A stretch of 64,000 nt of DNA from Aquibium sp. ELW1220 (GTDB taxonomy: Bacteria > Pseudomonadota > Alphaproteobacteria > Rhizobiales > Rhizobiaceae), in contig NZ_JAOAOQ010000002.1 of NCBI RefSeq assembly GCF_030398385.1, forward strand, positions 9,162 through 73,161. Reading direction: 5' to 3'. Below, one piece after another: positions 51,409-60,198 of this stretch. Position 1 is the first letter of the stretch. The number at the start of each line of letters is the position of its first letter. The notes under the pieces are model-generated. The model did no database searches and had not been told where the DNA came from. It worked only from the letters and a program-made list of their open reading frames with translations. The position numbers were made by a program, and so were the translations under genes.

Positions 51409-54400
51409 TCACTGCCCGGCCAGATCCGTCATGATGCCGGCGGCGACCGTCAGGCGCGACACGCTGATGTCGCCGCTTTCGGTCAGCGCCTGCAGCCGCT
51501 CGCGCGCCCGAGCCATCTGCTGGCCGCCGGCTTCGAGCCAGGCGGCGACCGGATCCTCGGCATCGCGGTTGCTTGCCAGAACCGAGACGGCCATGCCGCG
51601 CCGGGCCGCGCCGATCATGTCATTGGCGCGCGAAAGCGCAAGACCGTCATAATAGTCCGTCGCCACCACGGACCGCGCCGCATCCTCGATGCGCCCGATC
51701 CGGAACGCCTCGGTGATGCCGAGGAACGTTCTTGCGGCCAGCGGGAGATCGGCTTGGGCGGTCCGGGCCACGAGGTCGATGTCCGGCACGATCTCGGCAA
51801 CGTCCAGGAAGGCGAGACGCGCCGCGAGATCCGCAGGCGCTCCGCTCTCCTCGAAGGCAGAGACACGTCCATCGAGGCGCGAGCGAAGGAAGGCCGGCAG
51901 CAGGTCCACCAGGATCGGCTCCAGCACGCCGCGGGCACGCCGCAGTTCCGCCGCCCGCTGGCCGACGGACATCGAGCGGTCGCCGTTCTTGAGGTCCCAG
52001 TGGGTGGCCGCATTGATCAGCCGCACGACCGCCTGGTAGAAGCGGAGCTGCGCCTGACCGTCGACCGCGTTGTCCAGTGCGTCGATGGCGCCGAACAGGC
52101 CCGGCATGTCGAAACCGTCCCGCACGACCGAATAGGACGCCACCACCTCGGCCGCGCCGCAGGCTGACACGTCCTGCAATCGGCTGACGAAGGACGGGCC
52201 GCCCCGGTTGATGACGTCGTTGGCCAGTTCCGTGGCGATGATTTCACGGCGCAGCCTGTGGCCTTCGATCTCCGCCCGGTACGCGCTTGCCATCCGGTCG
52301 GGGAAGTAGCCGAGCAGGTCTTCCTCGAAATGCGCCTCGTCCGGCAGGGCGCTTTCGACGATGTCGGTGAAGAGCGCGATCTTGGCGTAGGCCAGCAGCA
52401 CACCCAGTTCCGCGCGGGTCAGCGGCTGGTCCCTGGCCGCGCGCTCGGCCAGCGCCGCGTCGGACGGAAGCGTCTCGACGACACGGTCGAGCTGTCCCCG
52501 GGCTTCGAGCATGGCCATGAAACGCTGCTGGTGCGGCAGTTCCGACAGCCCCCGCCGCTCGGCGAGCGACAGGGCGAGCGTCTGGTCGTAATTGTTGGAC
52601 AGCACGAGGGCCGCCACCTCGTCGGTCATCTCGGCCAGGAAGACGTTCCGATCGGGCCGCGACAGCGTTCCCTTCCGCATTGCCGCCGCCAGAGCGATCT
52701 TGATGTTGACCTCGACGTCGGACGAGTTCACGCCGCCGGAATTGTCGATCGCATCCGAATTGCAGCGGCCGCCGTTGAGGCCGTATTCGATCCGGGCGCG
52801 CTGCGTCATGCCGAGATTGGCGCCTTCGCCGACCACCCTGGCTCCGACGTCCGGAGCCGCGACCCGGATGGCGTCGTTGGCCCGGTCGCCGACGTCCGGA
52901 TTGCTCTCGGTGGTCGCACGGACATAGGTGCCGATGCCGCCGAACCAGAGGAGATCGACGGAGGCCTTCAGGATGGCGTTCATGATCTCGGTCGGCGAAG
53001 CGATGGTCTTGCCGAGGCCGATCGCCCGGGCGGCGGCCTCCGACAGCGTGATCGCCTTCTGTGACCGCGAAAAGACGCCGCCGCCGGCCGAGATCGCCGA
53101 GCGGTCGTAGTCCTGCCAGCTCGAACGCGGCAGCGCGAACATGCGCTCGCGCTCGGCGAAGGAGACGGCAGCGTCCGGATCCGGATCGATGAAGATGTCG
53201 CGGTGGTCGAAGGCGGCGATCAGCCGGATCTCGGTCGAGAGCAGCATGCCGTTGCCGAACACGTCGCCCGACATGTCGCCGACGCCGACGACCGTGAAGG
53301 GTTCCGTCTGGATGTCGCGGTTCATCTCGCGGAAATGCCGCTTGACCGCTTCCCAGGCGCCGCGCGCGGTGATGCCCATCTTCTTGTGGTCGTAGCCGGC
53401 CGAACCGCCGGAGGCGAAGGCATCGTCGAGCCAGAAGCCATGCGCCTGGCTGATGGCGTTGGCCGTGTCCGAAAAGGTCGCCGTTCCCTTGTCGGCCGCG
53501 ACCACGAAGTAGGGGTCGTCGCCGTCGTGCCGGATCACGCCCTCCGGCGGGAGGACCCGGTCGATGTCCAGATTGTCGGTGATCGACAGCAGCGACGAAA
53601 CGAAATTGACGTAGGCGGCCTTGCCTGCCTCGAAGATCTCGTCGCGCGACCCGCCCGCCGGAAGCTGCTTCGGATAGAAGCCGCCCTTGGCGCCGACCGG
53701 AACGATGACCGCGTTCTTGACCTGCTGCGCCTTGACAAGCCCCAGCACCTCGGTGCGGTAGTCCTGCGCCCGGTCAGACCAGCGCAGCCCGCCGCGGGCG
53801 ACCGGTCCGAAGCGGAGATGCACGCCTTCGACCTCGGGTCCGTAGACGAAGATCTCCCGCCAGGGCTTGGGCTCGGGAAGGCCGATGATCTTTGCCGAAT
53901 CGAGCTTGAAGGCGAGCGAGCGGGCCTTTCCAGGCTCCTGCGGCTTGAACGCATTGCTGCGCAGCGTGCTCTGGATCAGGTTGAGGAAGCGCCGGATGAT
54001 CGTGTCGTCGTCGAGGACCGGAACGCCTTCCAGCGCGTCGCCGATGCGGCGTTCGGTCTCCTGCTGGTCGTGGGCCGAGGTGCCCTTGGGCATGGCGAGA
54101 TCGAAACGGGCGGTGAACAGCGAAAACAGGTCGCGCGCGATGGCCGGATAGCGGTTGAGCACGGCGGCCACGAAGTCCTGGCTCTGCGGAATGCCCGCCT
54201 GCTGGAGATAGCGCCCATAGGCGCGCAGGATGACGATCTCGCGCGCCTTCAGGCCGGCGGTCTGGACGAGACCGTTGTAGCCGTCATTGTCCGCCTGGCC
54301 GCTCCAGACCGACAGGAACACGTCCTCGAACAGGACCCCGTCGGTCGCCAGTTCGACCGATCGTCCATAGGCGCTTTCGAGTTCCATGTCGTGGATGAAG

Positions 54401-56160
54401 ACGGGGTCCTTTCCGCCGGTCTCGAATGTCCGTTCGGAGATGACGCGGAAACCCATGTTCTCGAGCAGCGGAACGCGTTTCGACAGGGAGACCGCCGCGC
54501 CGTGGTGGTAGATCCTGAGCGCCACATGCTCGGCCGGCTGGTCGGCCCGGCGATAGAAGTCGATGGCGATCGGGCTTTCCTGCGAAAGCCGGGCGACGCG
54601 CCTGGCATCGGCGATCGCTTCGTGCGGCGCGAAGGAATTGCGGTAGGCGTCCGGAAAATGCTGGGCCATGTCGGCCAGCGCAGGCGCTTCGCCGGCCTCG
54701 GCAACCGCCTCGCGCAGGGCATCGTCCCAGGTGCGGATGATGTCGCGGATGGTGTCCTCGATCCGCTGGGCGGAAACGGCCGGTGTTTTTCCGCCCGAGC
54801 GGCCGATGATGAAGTGGACGCGGGCGAGCGACCCTTCCGGGAAGGCCGGGTAATAGGCGGAGAGGCGCCCCTGGAAGACCGTCTTGAGATGGTCGCCGAT
54901 CTCCTGCCGCACCCGCGAATCGTAGCGGTCGCGCGGCACGAAGACGATGACCGAGACGAACCGGTCGAACTGGTCGATGCGCACCAGGACGCGCACGCGC
55001 GGACGTTCGCCGAGCGCCAGCACGGCCATCGCATGCTTCCTCAGCAGCGTGGCATCGATCTGGAACAGCTCGTCGCGCGGATAGGATTCCAGCACGTTGA
55101 TCAGCGCCTTGCCGGAATGGTCGCTCTTGTCGAAGCCGGACTTCGTGATGACCGTTTCGGCCTTGGAACGCAGGTAGGGGATGTTGAGAACGGAGCGGGT
55201 GTAGGCCGTCGAGGTGAACAGGCCGACGATTCGCAATTCTCCCGACAGCTTGCCCTCGGCGTCGAAGGTCTTGACGCCGACATAGTCGAGATAGGCGCGG
55301 CGGTGCACGAGCGAGCGGGCATTGGCCTTGGTGACGATCAGCGGCTCGGGTCCGTTGAGGAACTCGAGGATCTCTGGCGTGGTGATGGAGGTCTGGGTGC
55401 TGCCGCGCAGCACCCGCAGATCCGGATCGGACAGGATGCCGAGGCCGCGCTGGTCGGTGCGCTCGAGTTCCGCCGCCTCGCCCTCTCCGACGGTGCGGTA
55501 GCTGCGCATGCCGAGGAAGGTGAAGTTGTTGTCGCGCAGCCATTCGAGGAAGGCGATCGCTTCGGTGACGGCGCCCTTTTCGAGCGGGACGGGGAGGTAG
55601 CGATAATCCGAGATCGTGTGCTCGAGCCGGGCCAGCATGGGCTTCCAGTCCTGGACCGCGTCGCGCACATGCGCGAGCACGCGCTCGAGCCGCGCGCGCA
55701 GGCCGTCCGCCTCCTCGCTCGTCATCGGCGGCACGTGGACCTGGATCACGCTGAGCCGGTTGCCTTGCGAATGGCCGGAATCGCCCGCGATCAGGTTGGC
55801 GCCGTCCTCGCGATGCGAGACGACCATCACCGGATGGGTGACGAAGAGCAGTTCGGTTCCGCCCTCGGCGATCTCCCCCATCACCGAATCGAACAGGAAG
55901 GGCATGTTGTCGTTGACGACGGTGACGACGCAGACCGGGCGGTCTCCGCGCACCACGCCGCTGTCGGTGACGATCGAGATCAGGCTCTCGCCCTTGCGGT
56001 GGCGCAGGACCGCTTCATGGGCGAGCGCCGCCGCCTTGCGCAGCATGGCGTCGTCGTAGCCGTCGAGATCTTCGGCCGAAGCGCGCGACAGGAGAAGCTT
56101 CGTGAACGCCGGTTCGGCCTCGCCATCGGCGGTCCGCATGCTGCTCGTCCCTTCGGCCAT
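51409..56160 (-). CDS. NAD-specific glutamate dehydrogenase, large (about 180 kDa) type
   Basis: A 1583-residue protein of the bacterial large NAD-GDH (Bac_GDH) family, close to the usual ~1600. Long N-terminal regulatory regions (residues ~1-700) precede the catalytic core, which has H-L-R-F-G-P-V-A-R-G-G-L-R-W-S-D near 780-800, P-V-G-A-K-G-G-F near 830-840 and V-G-V-G-D-M-S-G-D-V-F-G-N-G around 955-970. It deaminates glutamate to 2-oxoglutarate with NAD+ and feeds catabolism. No membrane or export signal. The gene starts 19 bases before a low-GC intergenic segment and is probably transcribed with the MFS gene. Confidence 0.96.
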   Translation of the reverse strand: MAEGTSSMRTADGEAEPAFTKLLLSRASAEDLDGYDDAMLRKAAALAHEAVLRHRKGESLISIVTDSGVVRGDRPVCVVTVVNDNMPFLFDSVMGEIAEGGTELLFVTHPVMVVSHREDGANLIAGDSGHSQGNRLSVIQVHVPPMTSEEADGLRARLERVLAHVRDAVQDWKPMLARLEHTISDYRYLPVPLEKGAVTEAIAFLEWLRDNNFTFLGMRSYRTVGEGEAAELERTDQRGLGILSDPDLRVLRGSTQTSITTPEILEFLNGPEPLIVTKANARSLVHRRAYLDYVGVKTFDAEGKLSGELRIVGLFTSTAYTRSVLNIPYLRSKAETVITKSGFDKSDHSGKALINVLESYPRDELFQIDATLLRKHAMAVLALGERPRVRVLVRIDQFDRFVSVIVFVPRDRYDSRVRQEIGDHLKTVFQGRLSAYYPAFPEGSLARVHFIIGRSGGKTPAVSAQRIEDTIRDIIRTWDDALREAVAEAGEAPALADMAQHFPDAYRNSFAPHEAIADARRVARLSQESPIAIDFYRRADQPAEHVALRIYHHGAAVSLSKRVPLLENMGFRVISERTFETGGKDPVFIHDMELESAYGRSVELATDGVLFEDVFLSVWSGQADNDGYNGLVQTAGLKAREIVILRAYGRYLQQAGIPQSQDFVAAVLNRYPAIARDLFSLFTARFDLAMPKGTSAHDQQETERRIGDALEGVPVLDDDTIIRRFLNLIQSTLRSNAFKPQEPGKARSLAFKLDSAKIIGLPEPKPWREIFVYGPEVEGVHLRFGPVARGGLRWSDRAQDYRTEVLGLVKAQQVKNAVIVPVGAKGGFYPKQLPAGGSRDEIFEAGKAAYVNFVSSLLSITDNLDIDRVLPPEGVIRHDGDDPYFVVAADKGTATFSDTANAISQAHGFWLDDAFASGGSAGYDHKKMGITARGAWEAVKRHFREMNRDIQTEPFTVVGVGDMSGDVFGNGMLLSTEIRLIAAFDHRDIFIDPDPDAAVSFAERERMFALPRSSWQDYDRSAISAGGGVFSRSQKAITLSEAAARAIGLGKTIASPTEIMNAILKASVDLLWFGGIGTYVRATTESNPDVGDRANDAIRVAAPDVGARVVGEGANLGMTQRARIEYGLNGGRCNSDAIDNSGGVNSSDVEVNIKIALAAAMRKGTLSRPDRNVFLAEMTDEVAALVLSNNYDQTLALSLAERRGLSELPHQQRFMAMLEARGQLDRVVETLPSDAALAERAARDQPLTRAELGVLLAYAKIALFTDIVESALPDEAHFEEDLLGYFPDRMASAYRAEIEGHRLRREIIATELANDVINRGGPSFVSRLQDVSACGAAEVVASYSVVRDGFDMPGLFGAIDALDNAVDGQAQLRFYQAVVRLINAATHWDLKNGDRSMSVGQRAAELRRARGVLEPILVDLLPAFLRSRLDGRVSAFEESGAPADLAARLAFLDVAEIVPDIDLVARTAQADLPLAARTFLGITEAFRIGRIEDAARSVVATDYYDGLALSRANDMIGAARRGMAVSVLASNRDAEDPVAAWLEAGGQQMARARERLQALTESGDISVSRLTVAAGIMTDLAGQ

Positions 56161-56267
56161 TCTTCCCTCCCTCGGGTTTTTTCCGTTATCGTATCAGGAT
56201 CGGTAACGTTTACGACCCCGCCGACGATCCGGTCGGGGTGACATTGACCGGGAGGAGTGAAATCATC

Positions 56268-56834
56268 ATGACGAACGAGATCACCGCGCTGGACCTTTCC
56301 CCGGCCGAGGACCTGAGCGAACCGACCCGGGCCTATTTCGCCAAGTGCGAGGAAAAGCTGGGCATGGTGCCGAACGTGCTCCAGGCCTATGCCTTCGACG
56401 AGAAGAAGCTGCGCGCCTTCACCGACATGTACAATGACCTGATGCTCGGTCAGTCAGGACTGACCAAGCTCGAGCGCGAGATGATCGCCGTGGCGGTTTC
56501 CTCGGTCAACCACTGCTACTACTGCCTGACCGCCCACGGCGCCGCCGTGCGGCAACTGTCGGGCGATCCGAAGCTCGGCGAGATGATGGTGATGAACTAC
56601 CGCGCCGCAAACCTGTCGCCGCGCCAGAAGGCCATGCTCGATTTCGCGGTCAAGCTGACGGAGACGCCGGACAGGATCGAGGACGTCGACCGCCGGGGCC
56701 TGCGCGCGGCGGGCTTCTCCGACCGCGACATCTGGGACGTCGCTTCCACCGCCGCCTTCTTCAACATGTCCAATCGCATGGCTGCCGCCGTCGACATGCG
56801 CCCCAACGACGAATATCACGCCATGGCGCGGTGA
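56268..56834 (+). CDS. AhpD-type peroxidase-related protein
   Basis: The start at 56268 (M-T-N-E-I-T-A) is supported by GGAGGAG ten bases upstream; an ATT/TTG-type start at 56238 is less likely. The 188-residue helical protein has the CxxC-x3-H motif of the alkylhydroperoxidase D family in N-H-C-Y-Y-C-L-T-A-H: Cys83, Cys86 and His90. Such proteins reduce peroxides through a Cys pair. It belongs to the uncharacterised peroxidase-related (carboxymuconolactone decarboxylase-like) group. Divergent from NAD-GDH. Confidence 0.93.
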   Translation: MTNEITALDLSPAEDLSEPTRAYFAKCEEKLGMVPNVLQAYAFDEKKLRAFTDMYNDLMLGQSGLTKLEREMIAVAVSSVNHCYYCLTAHGAAVRQLSGDPKLGEMMVMNYRAANLSPRQKAMLDFAVKLTETPDRIEDVDRRGLRAAGFSDRDIWDVASTAAFFNMSNRMAAAVDMRPNDEYHAMAR

Positions 56835-56886
56835 AACGACCGATGCGCTCACTTTTCGCCCGGACTCCAGCAGGACCAAGCTTTCG

Positions 56887-57093
56887 ATGAAACTCTACCG
56901 CTTCCTCACCGGACCCGACGATTCGAGCTTCTGCCACAAGGTCACGGCGGCCCTGAACAAGGGCTGGCTGCTCCAGGGCGGACCGACCTATGCCTATGAT
57001 GCCGAAACGAAGACCATGCGCTGCGGCCAGGCCGTGGTGAAGGAGGTCGAGGGCGTCGACTACGAGCCGGGCATCAAGCTCGGCGAGTACTAA
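56887..57093 (+). CDS. DUF1737 protein, 68 aa
   Basis: A short single-domain protein with the DUF1737 pattern: Y-R-F-L-T-G-P-D-D near the start, F-C-H-K-V-T-A-A-L-N-K-G-W-L-L-Q-G-G-P at ~15-33 and C-G-Q-A-V-V-K near 46-52. The function is unknown. It follows the AhpD-like gene after about 50 bases on the same strand and may be cotranscribed. The ribosome site is weak. Confidence 0.88.
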   Translation: MKLYRFLTGPDDSSFCHKVTAALNKGWLLQGGPTYAYDAETKTMRCGQAVVKEVEGVDYEPGIKLGEY

Positions 57094-57159
57094 GCCGAGC
57101 GAACGGGTTCTGCAGCTCTGCGGGCAGGATGCGCGCCGAGGGCCGCAGCCTGCGCCCGC

Positions 57160-57582
57160 TCACGGCGCGGCTTCCTCGATGCGCGCCATGTCCTCGTCCG
57201 ACAGGCCGAAATGGTGGCCGATCTCGTGGATCAGCACGTGGGTGACGATGTCGCCCAGCGTTTCCTCGTTCTCGGCCCAGTAGTCGAGGATGGCGCGGCG
57301 ATAGAGCGTCACGCGGTTGGGTCCCTCGCCGGTGGCGGGGTTCCAGCGCTCGGCGATGCCGCGCCCCTCGAAGAGGCCGAGCAGGTCGAACGGCGTCTCC
57401 AGCGACAGGTCGTCCATGATCTCCTCGTCGGGAAATTCGGCGATCTGGATGACGATCTCGCCGGTGAGGGCACGAAAATCCTCCGGCAGGTGAGCATAGG
57501 CTTCGAGCGCGAGCAGTTCCATCTCGTCGACCGAGGGCGAGAGCTGATCGTGCCATGAGCGGGTCTGGTAGATGCGGGCCAT
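57160..57582 (-). CDS. Small acidic zincin-like metallopeptidase
   Basis: A 140-residue, strongly acidic protein with H-E-I-G-H-H-F-G-L at 119-127, matching the minimal metallopeptidase family of about this size with an extended zinc motif (His119, Glu120, His123). The conserved D-E-E-I-M-D-D segment at ~52-58 and the G-E-G-P-N-R-V-T-L-Y-R-R-A-I-L-D-Y-W block are also present. The substrate is unknown. It is divergent from imuA, and the LexA box lies between them but closer to imuA. Confidence 0.92.
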   Translation of the reverse strand: MARIYQTRSWHDQLSPSVDEMELLALEAYAHLPEDFRALTGEIVIQIAEFPDEEIMDDLSLETPFDLLGLFEGRGIAERWNPATGEGPNRVTLYRRAILDYWAENEETLGDIVTHVLIHEIGHHFGLSDEDMARIEEAAP

Positions 57583-57728
57583 GTCTTGTCCTTTGGCCGG
57601 GCATATAGCCGTTCGTCGCCCGTCTTGCGAGGGGCGGACCGCAAGAGGCGAAACGCAGGGTAAACCCTCATAGGAATAAATTCAGCCGCTGCGTGCTTGA
57701 CTCTTTCTCGACCCTCTGGAATCCATAG

Positions 57729-57743
57729 GAACATAACAGGAAC
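57729..57743. promoter_or_regulatory. LexA (SOS) box upstream of imuA
   Basis: GAAC-ATAACAG-GAAC is a perfect match to the alphaproteobacterial LexA site GTTC-N7-GTTC read on the other strand. It lies 19 bases before the imuA start and 147 bases before the divergent zincin gene. It predicts DNA-damage induction of the imuA-imuB-dnaE2 operon. Confidence 0.9.
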
Positions 57744-57761
57744 AGATTGCGGGAGCAGGCC

Positions 57762-58754
57762 ATGGCGACCATCGCCACGGCGCGGGAAACCCTTTTTGCC
57801 TTGCGTCGACAGATCGCCCGGATCCAGGGAACAGCCGCCGAAAGGCTGGAGGTCGTGCCGGCCGACCCGCCGCCGGAAGAAGGGACGGTGCTGCGCGAGG
57901 GGGGCGTGGCGCTGCGCCAGGGCCTCCATGCCGCAGGCCTTCTGGCCACGGGCGCGGACGCCTTCGACACCGCGCTCGGCGGCGGCCTGCCGCGCGCCGC
58001 GCTGACGGAGATTCACGGCGCGGAAATGCGCAACGCGGGCGCGGTGGCGGGCTTTGCCCTTGGCCTGGCGGCGCTGACGCTCTCCGACGGCCTGCCCTTC
58101 CTGTGGATCGCCACGGCCGACACCCATCGGGAAGCCGGCACGCCCCACGCGCCCGGACTCTGGTTCCGCTTCGGCATTGCGCCCGAGCGCATGCTCTTCT
58201 GCGAGACGGCAAGGCTCGACGATGCGCTCTGGGTGGCCGACGAAGCCGCCCGGCTCTCATGCGTCGGCCTCGTGATCCTCGAACTGCGCGGCACGGCACG
58301 GCGCCTCGACCTGACCGCGACCAGGCGGCTGCATTTTCGCGCCCGCGACGCTGGCAGACCGGTGCTGCTCATTCGCCATTCCACCCTGGCGGAGGCGACC
58401 GCGGCGCCCGTGCGCCTCCTCGTTTCACCGGCAGCGGCGGGGCTGCGCTCCACCGTGTCGGGTCCGCTCGTCGGCTCCATCGGGCCGCCCGCCTTCTGCG
58501 TCGACCTCGACAAGAGCCGGACGGGCGCGTCCGGCAGGTTCGAACTGGAATGGAACGCCCATGACCGCACTTTCCGGCACAGACGGCCAGAGGATCCTGT
58601 CGCTCTGGTTCCCCTATCTCCCGATCGAGAGCGTCTGGCGGCGTCGGCTCGGCCGGACCTGGCGAGCCACGCCGGCGGCCGGGCGGCCGCCGCTGGTGGT
58701 CAGCCGGCGCGAGAGGAGCGCCCAGCGGATCGCCGCCCTCGACGAGCAGGCTGA
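57762..58754 (+). CDS. imuA: ImuA, SOS mutagenesis cassette protein (RecA-like)
   Basis: The ATG at 57762 (M-A-T-I-A-T-A-R-E-T) is preceded by GGGAG; TTG at 57747 is the alternative. The protein (~330 residues) resembles ImuA/SulA-like RecA-fold proteins: A-L-G-G-G-L-P-R-A-A-L-T-E-I-H-G near 70-85, L-W-I-A-T at ~112-116 and a late E-L-E-W-N segment. It lacks a canonical Walker A. ImuA works with ImuB and DnaE2 in translesion synthesis. The frame overlaps imuB by about 190 bases; the last ~65 residues, after E-W-N, are Arg/Ala-rich and partly resemble homologues only up to the V-P-L-S-P-D-R segment. Confidence 0.9.
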   Translation: MATIATARETLFALRRQIARIQGTAAERLEVVPADPPPEEGTVLREGGVALRQGLHAAGLLATGADAFDTALGGGLPRAALTEIHGAEMRNAGAVAGFALGLAALTLSDGLPFLWIATADTHREAGTPHAPGLWFRFGIAPERMLFCETARLDDALWVADEAARLSCVGLVILELRGTARRLDLTATRRLHFRARDAGRPVLLIRHSTLAEATAAPVRLLVSPAAAGLRSTVSGPLVGSIGPPAFCVDLDKSRTGASGRFELEWNAHDRTFRHRRPEDPVALVPLSPDRERLAASARPDLASHAGGRAAAAGGQPAREERPADRRPRRAG

Positions 58755-60198
58755 GGCCCTCGGGCTGAAGCGCGGCATGGGCATCGCCGACGCCCGCGCC
58801 ATGCATCCTTCTCTGGAGGTGGTCGAGGCCGATCCTGCAGCCGAGGAACGGCTCCTCGACGGCCTGGCCGACTGGTGCGACCGCTATACGCCGCTGGTCG
58901 CGCTCGACGGGTCCGACGGGCTCCATCTCGACGTCACCGGCTGCGCCCATCTCTTCGGCGGCGAGCGGGCGATGCTGGACGATCTCCTGAAGCGCTTGCG
59001 CGAACAGGGATTCAGTGCCCGGGCGGCGATTGCCTCGACGGCCGGAGCGGCCTGGGCGGCGGCGCGCTTCGCCCGCGGCGTCATCCTCGAGGCCGGCGCG
59101 GAAGCGGCCTTCCTGCGTGACCTGCCGCTGCCCGCGCTCCGGCTCGACTCCAGCGTCTGCGCCGGGCTCGAAAGCGTCGGCCTGCGCACGGTGGGGGCCA
59201 TTCTCGAAGCCCCGCGCGCGCCGCTGGCCCGGCGTTTCGGTCGCCTCCCGCTCACCCGGCTCGACCAGGCCCTGGGCCATGCCGAGGAGGCGCTCTCGCC
59301 ACGCCTTCCGGTGGCGACCCTGTCCGTCGAGCGCGCCCTGGCCGAACCCGTGCAGCGGATGGAGGATATCGAGGAGCTCGTCCTCATGCTGGCGACCACC
59401 GCGCGCGCCAGCCTGGAAGCCCGCGGCGAGGGCGCCAAGGCCATCGAACTGGCGCTCTTCAGGGTCGACGGTGCGGTCAGCCGGGTTGGCGTCGGCGCCT
59501 CGCGGCCGATGCGCGACCCGCGCCTGATCCAGCGTCTGTTTCGCGAGCGGCTGGCCGTCACCACCATCGATGCCGGCTTCGGCTTCGATCTCGTGCGGCT
59601 GAACATGCGCGAGAGCGCCCGCTTCGAGGCCAGGCAGGGCGATCTCACCGGGAACGGCCGAGCCGCCGACGAGGAGGATCTGGCGCTCTTCGCCGACCGC
59701 ATCTGCGCCCGCCTCGGCCGCGCGGCGATCAGCCGCCCGATGCTCCGGGAAAGCCACCTGCCCGAGCGGGCCGTGTCGCTCGTCCCCTTCGCCGACGCGC
59801 CGCCTCCCGACGGCCGTGGCGGGCCCGTTCCGCGCAAGGGCACCACCGGCCTGCCCGGTCTCGTCCCTGCGGCCTCGGCTGCACAGGCCTCCCGGACCGA
59901 CGGGCGCGAGCAGCCGATCCGCCTTTTGCGCCGGCCCGAACCGGTCGAGGCCTCCGCCGAGGTCCCCGACGGACCGCCCTTCTCCTTCCGCTGGCGCCGC
60001 ACGCTCTATCGCGTCGCGCGTGCCGAGGGGCCGGAACGAATCGCTCCCGAATGGTGGCATGCGAGCCCCGAAGCGCGTACCCGCGACTACTTCCGCGTCG
60101 AGGACACCGCCGGACGACGCTTCTGGCTCTGCCGCGAGGGTCTCTACGACGGAACGCCGGCCGTCCCGCGCTGGTTCATGCACGGGCTATTCGCATGA
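58561..60198 (+). CDS. imuB: ImuB, Y-family polymerase-like translesion factor
   Basis: The 545-residue protein begins with a Y-family fold: [12 protein letters not shown], then [10 protein letters not shown] near 69-78, [14 protein letters not shown] near 120-133 and the helix-hairpin segment with L-P-x-x-A-L-R. As in other ImuB proteins the acidic residues needed for polymerisation are not arranged as in DinB (the first Asp is replaced in L-S-L-W-F-P). Its C-terminal ~130 residues are less conserved and usually bind the clamp and DnaE2. It overlaps imuA at its start, and its stop overlaps the dnaE2 ATG. Confidence 0.94.
   Translation: MTALSGTDGQRILSLWFPYLPIESVWRRRLGRTWRATPAAGRPPLVVSRRERSAQRIAALDEQAEALGLKRGMGIADARAMHPSLEVVEADPAAEERLLDGLADWCDRYTPLVALDGSDGLHLDVTGCAHLFGGERAMLDDLLKRLREQGFSARAAIASTAGAAWAAARFARGVILEAGAEAAFLRDLPLPALRLDSSVCAGLESVGLRTVGAILEAPRAPLARRFGRLPLTRLDQALGHAEEALSPRLPVATLSVERALAEPVQRMEDIEELVLMLATTARASLEARGEGAKAIELALFRVDGAVSRVGVGASRPMRDPRLIQRLFRERLAVTTIDAGFGFDLVRLNMRESARFEARQGDLTGNGRAADEEDLALFADRICARLGRAAISRPMLRESHLPERAVSLVPFADAPPPDGRGGPVPRKGTTGLPGLVPAASAAQASRTDGREQPIRLLRRPEPVEASAEVPDGPPFSFRWRRTLYRVARAEGPERIAPEWWHASPEARTRDYFRVEDTAGRRFWLCREGLYDGTPAVPRWFMHGLFA

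Noticed and set aside
53203-56241. Plus-strand frame of about 1000 codons opposite NAD-GDH
   Set aside because: It mirrors the codons of the dehydrogenase and shows no family; the minus-strand protein is complete with conserved motifs.
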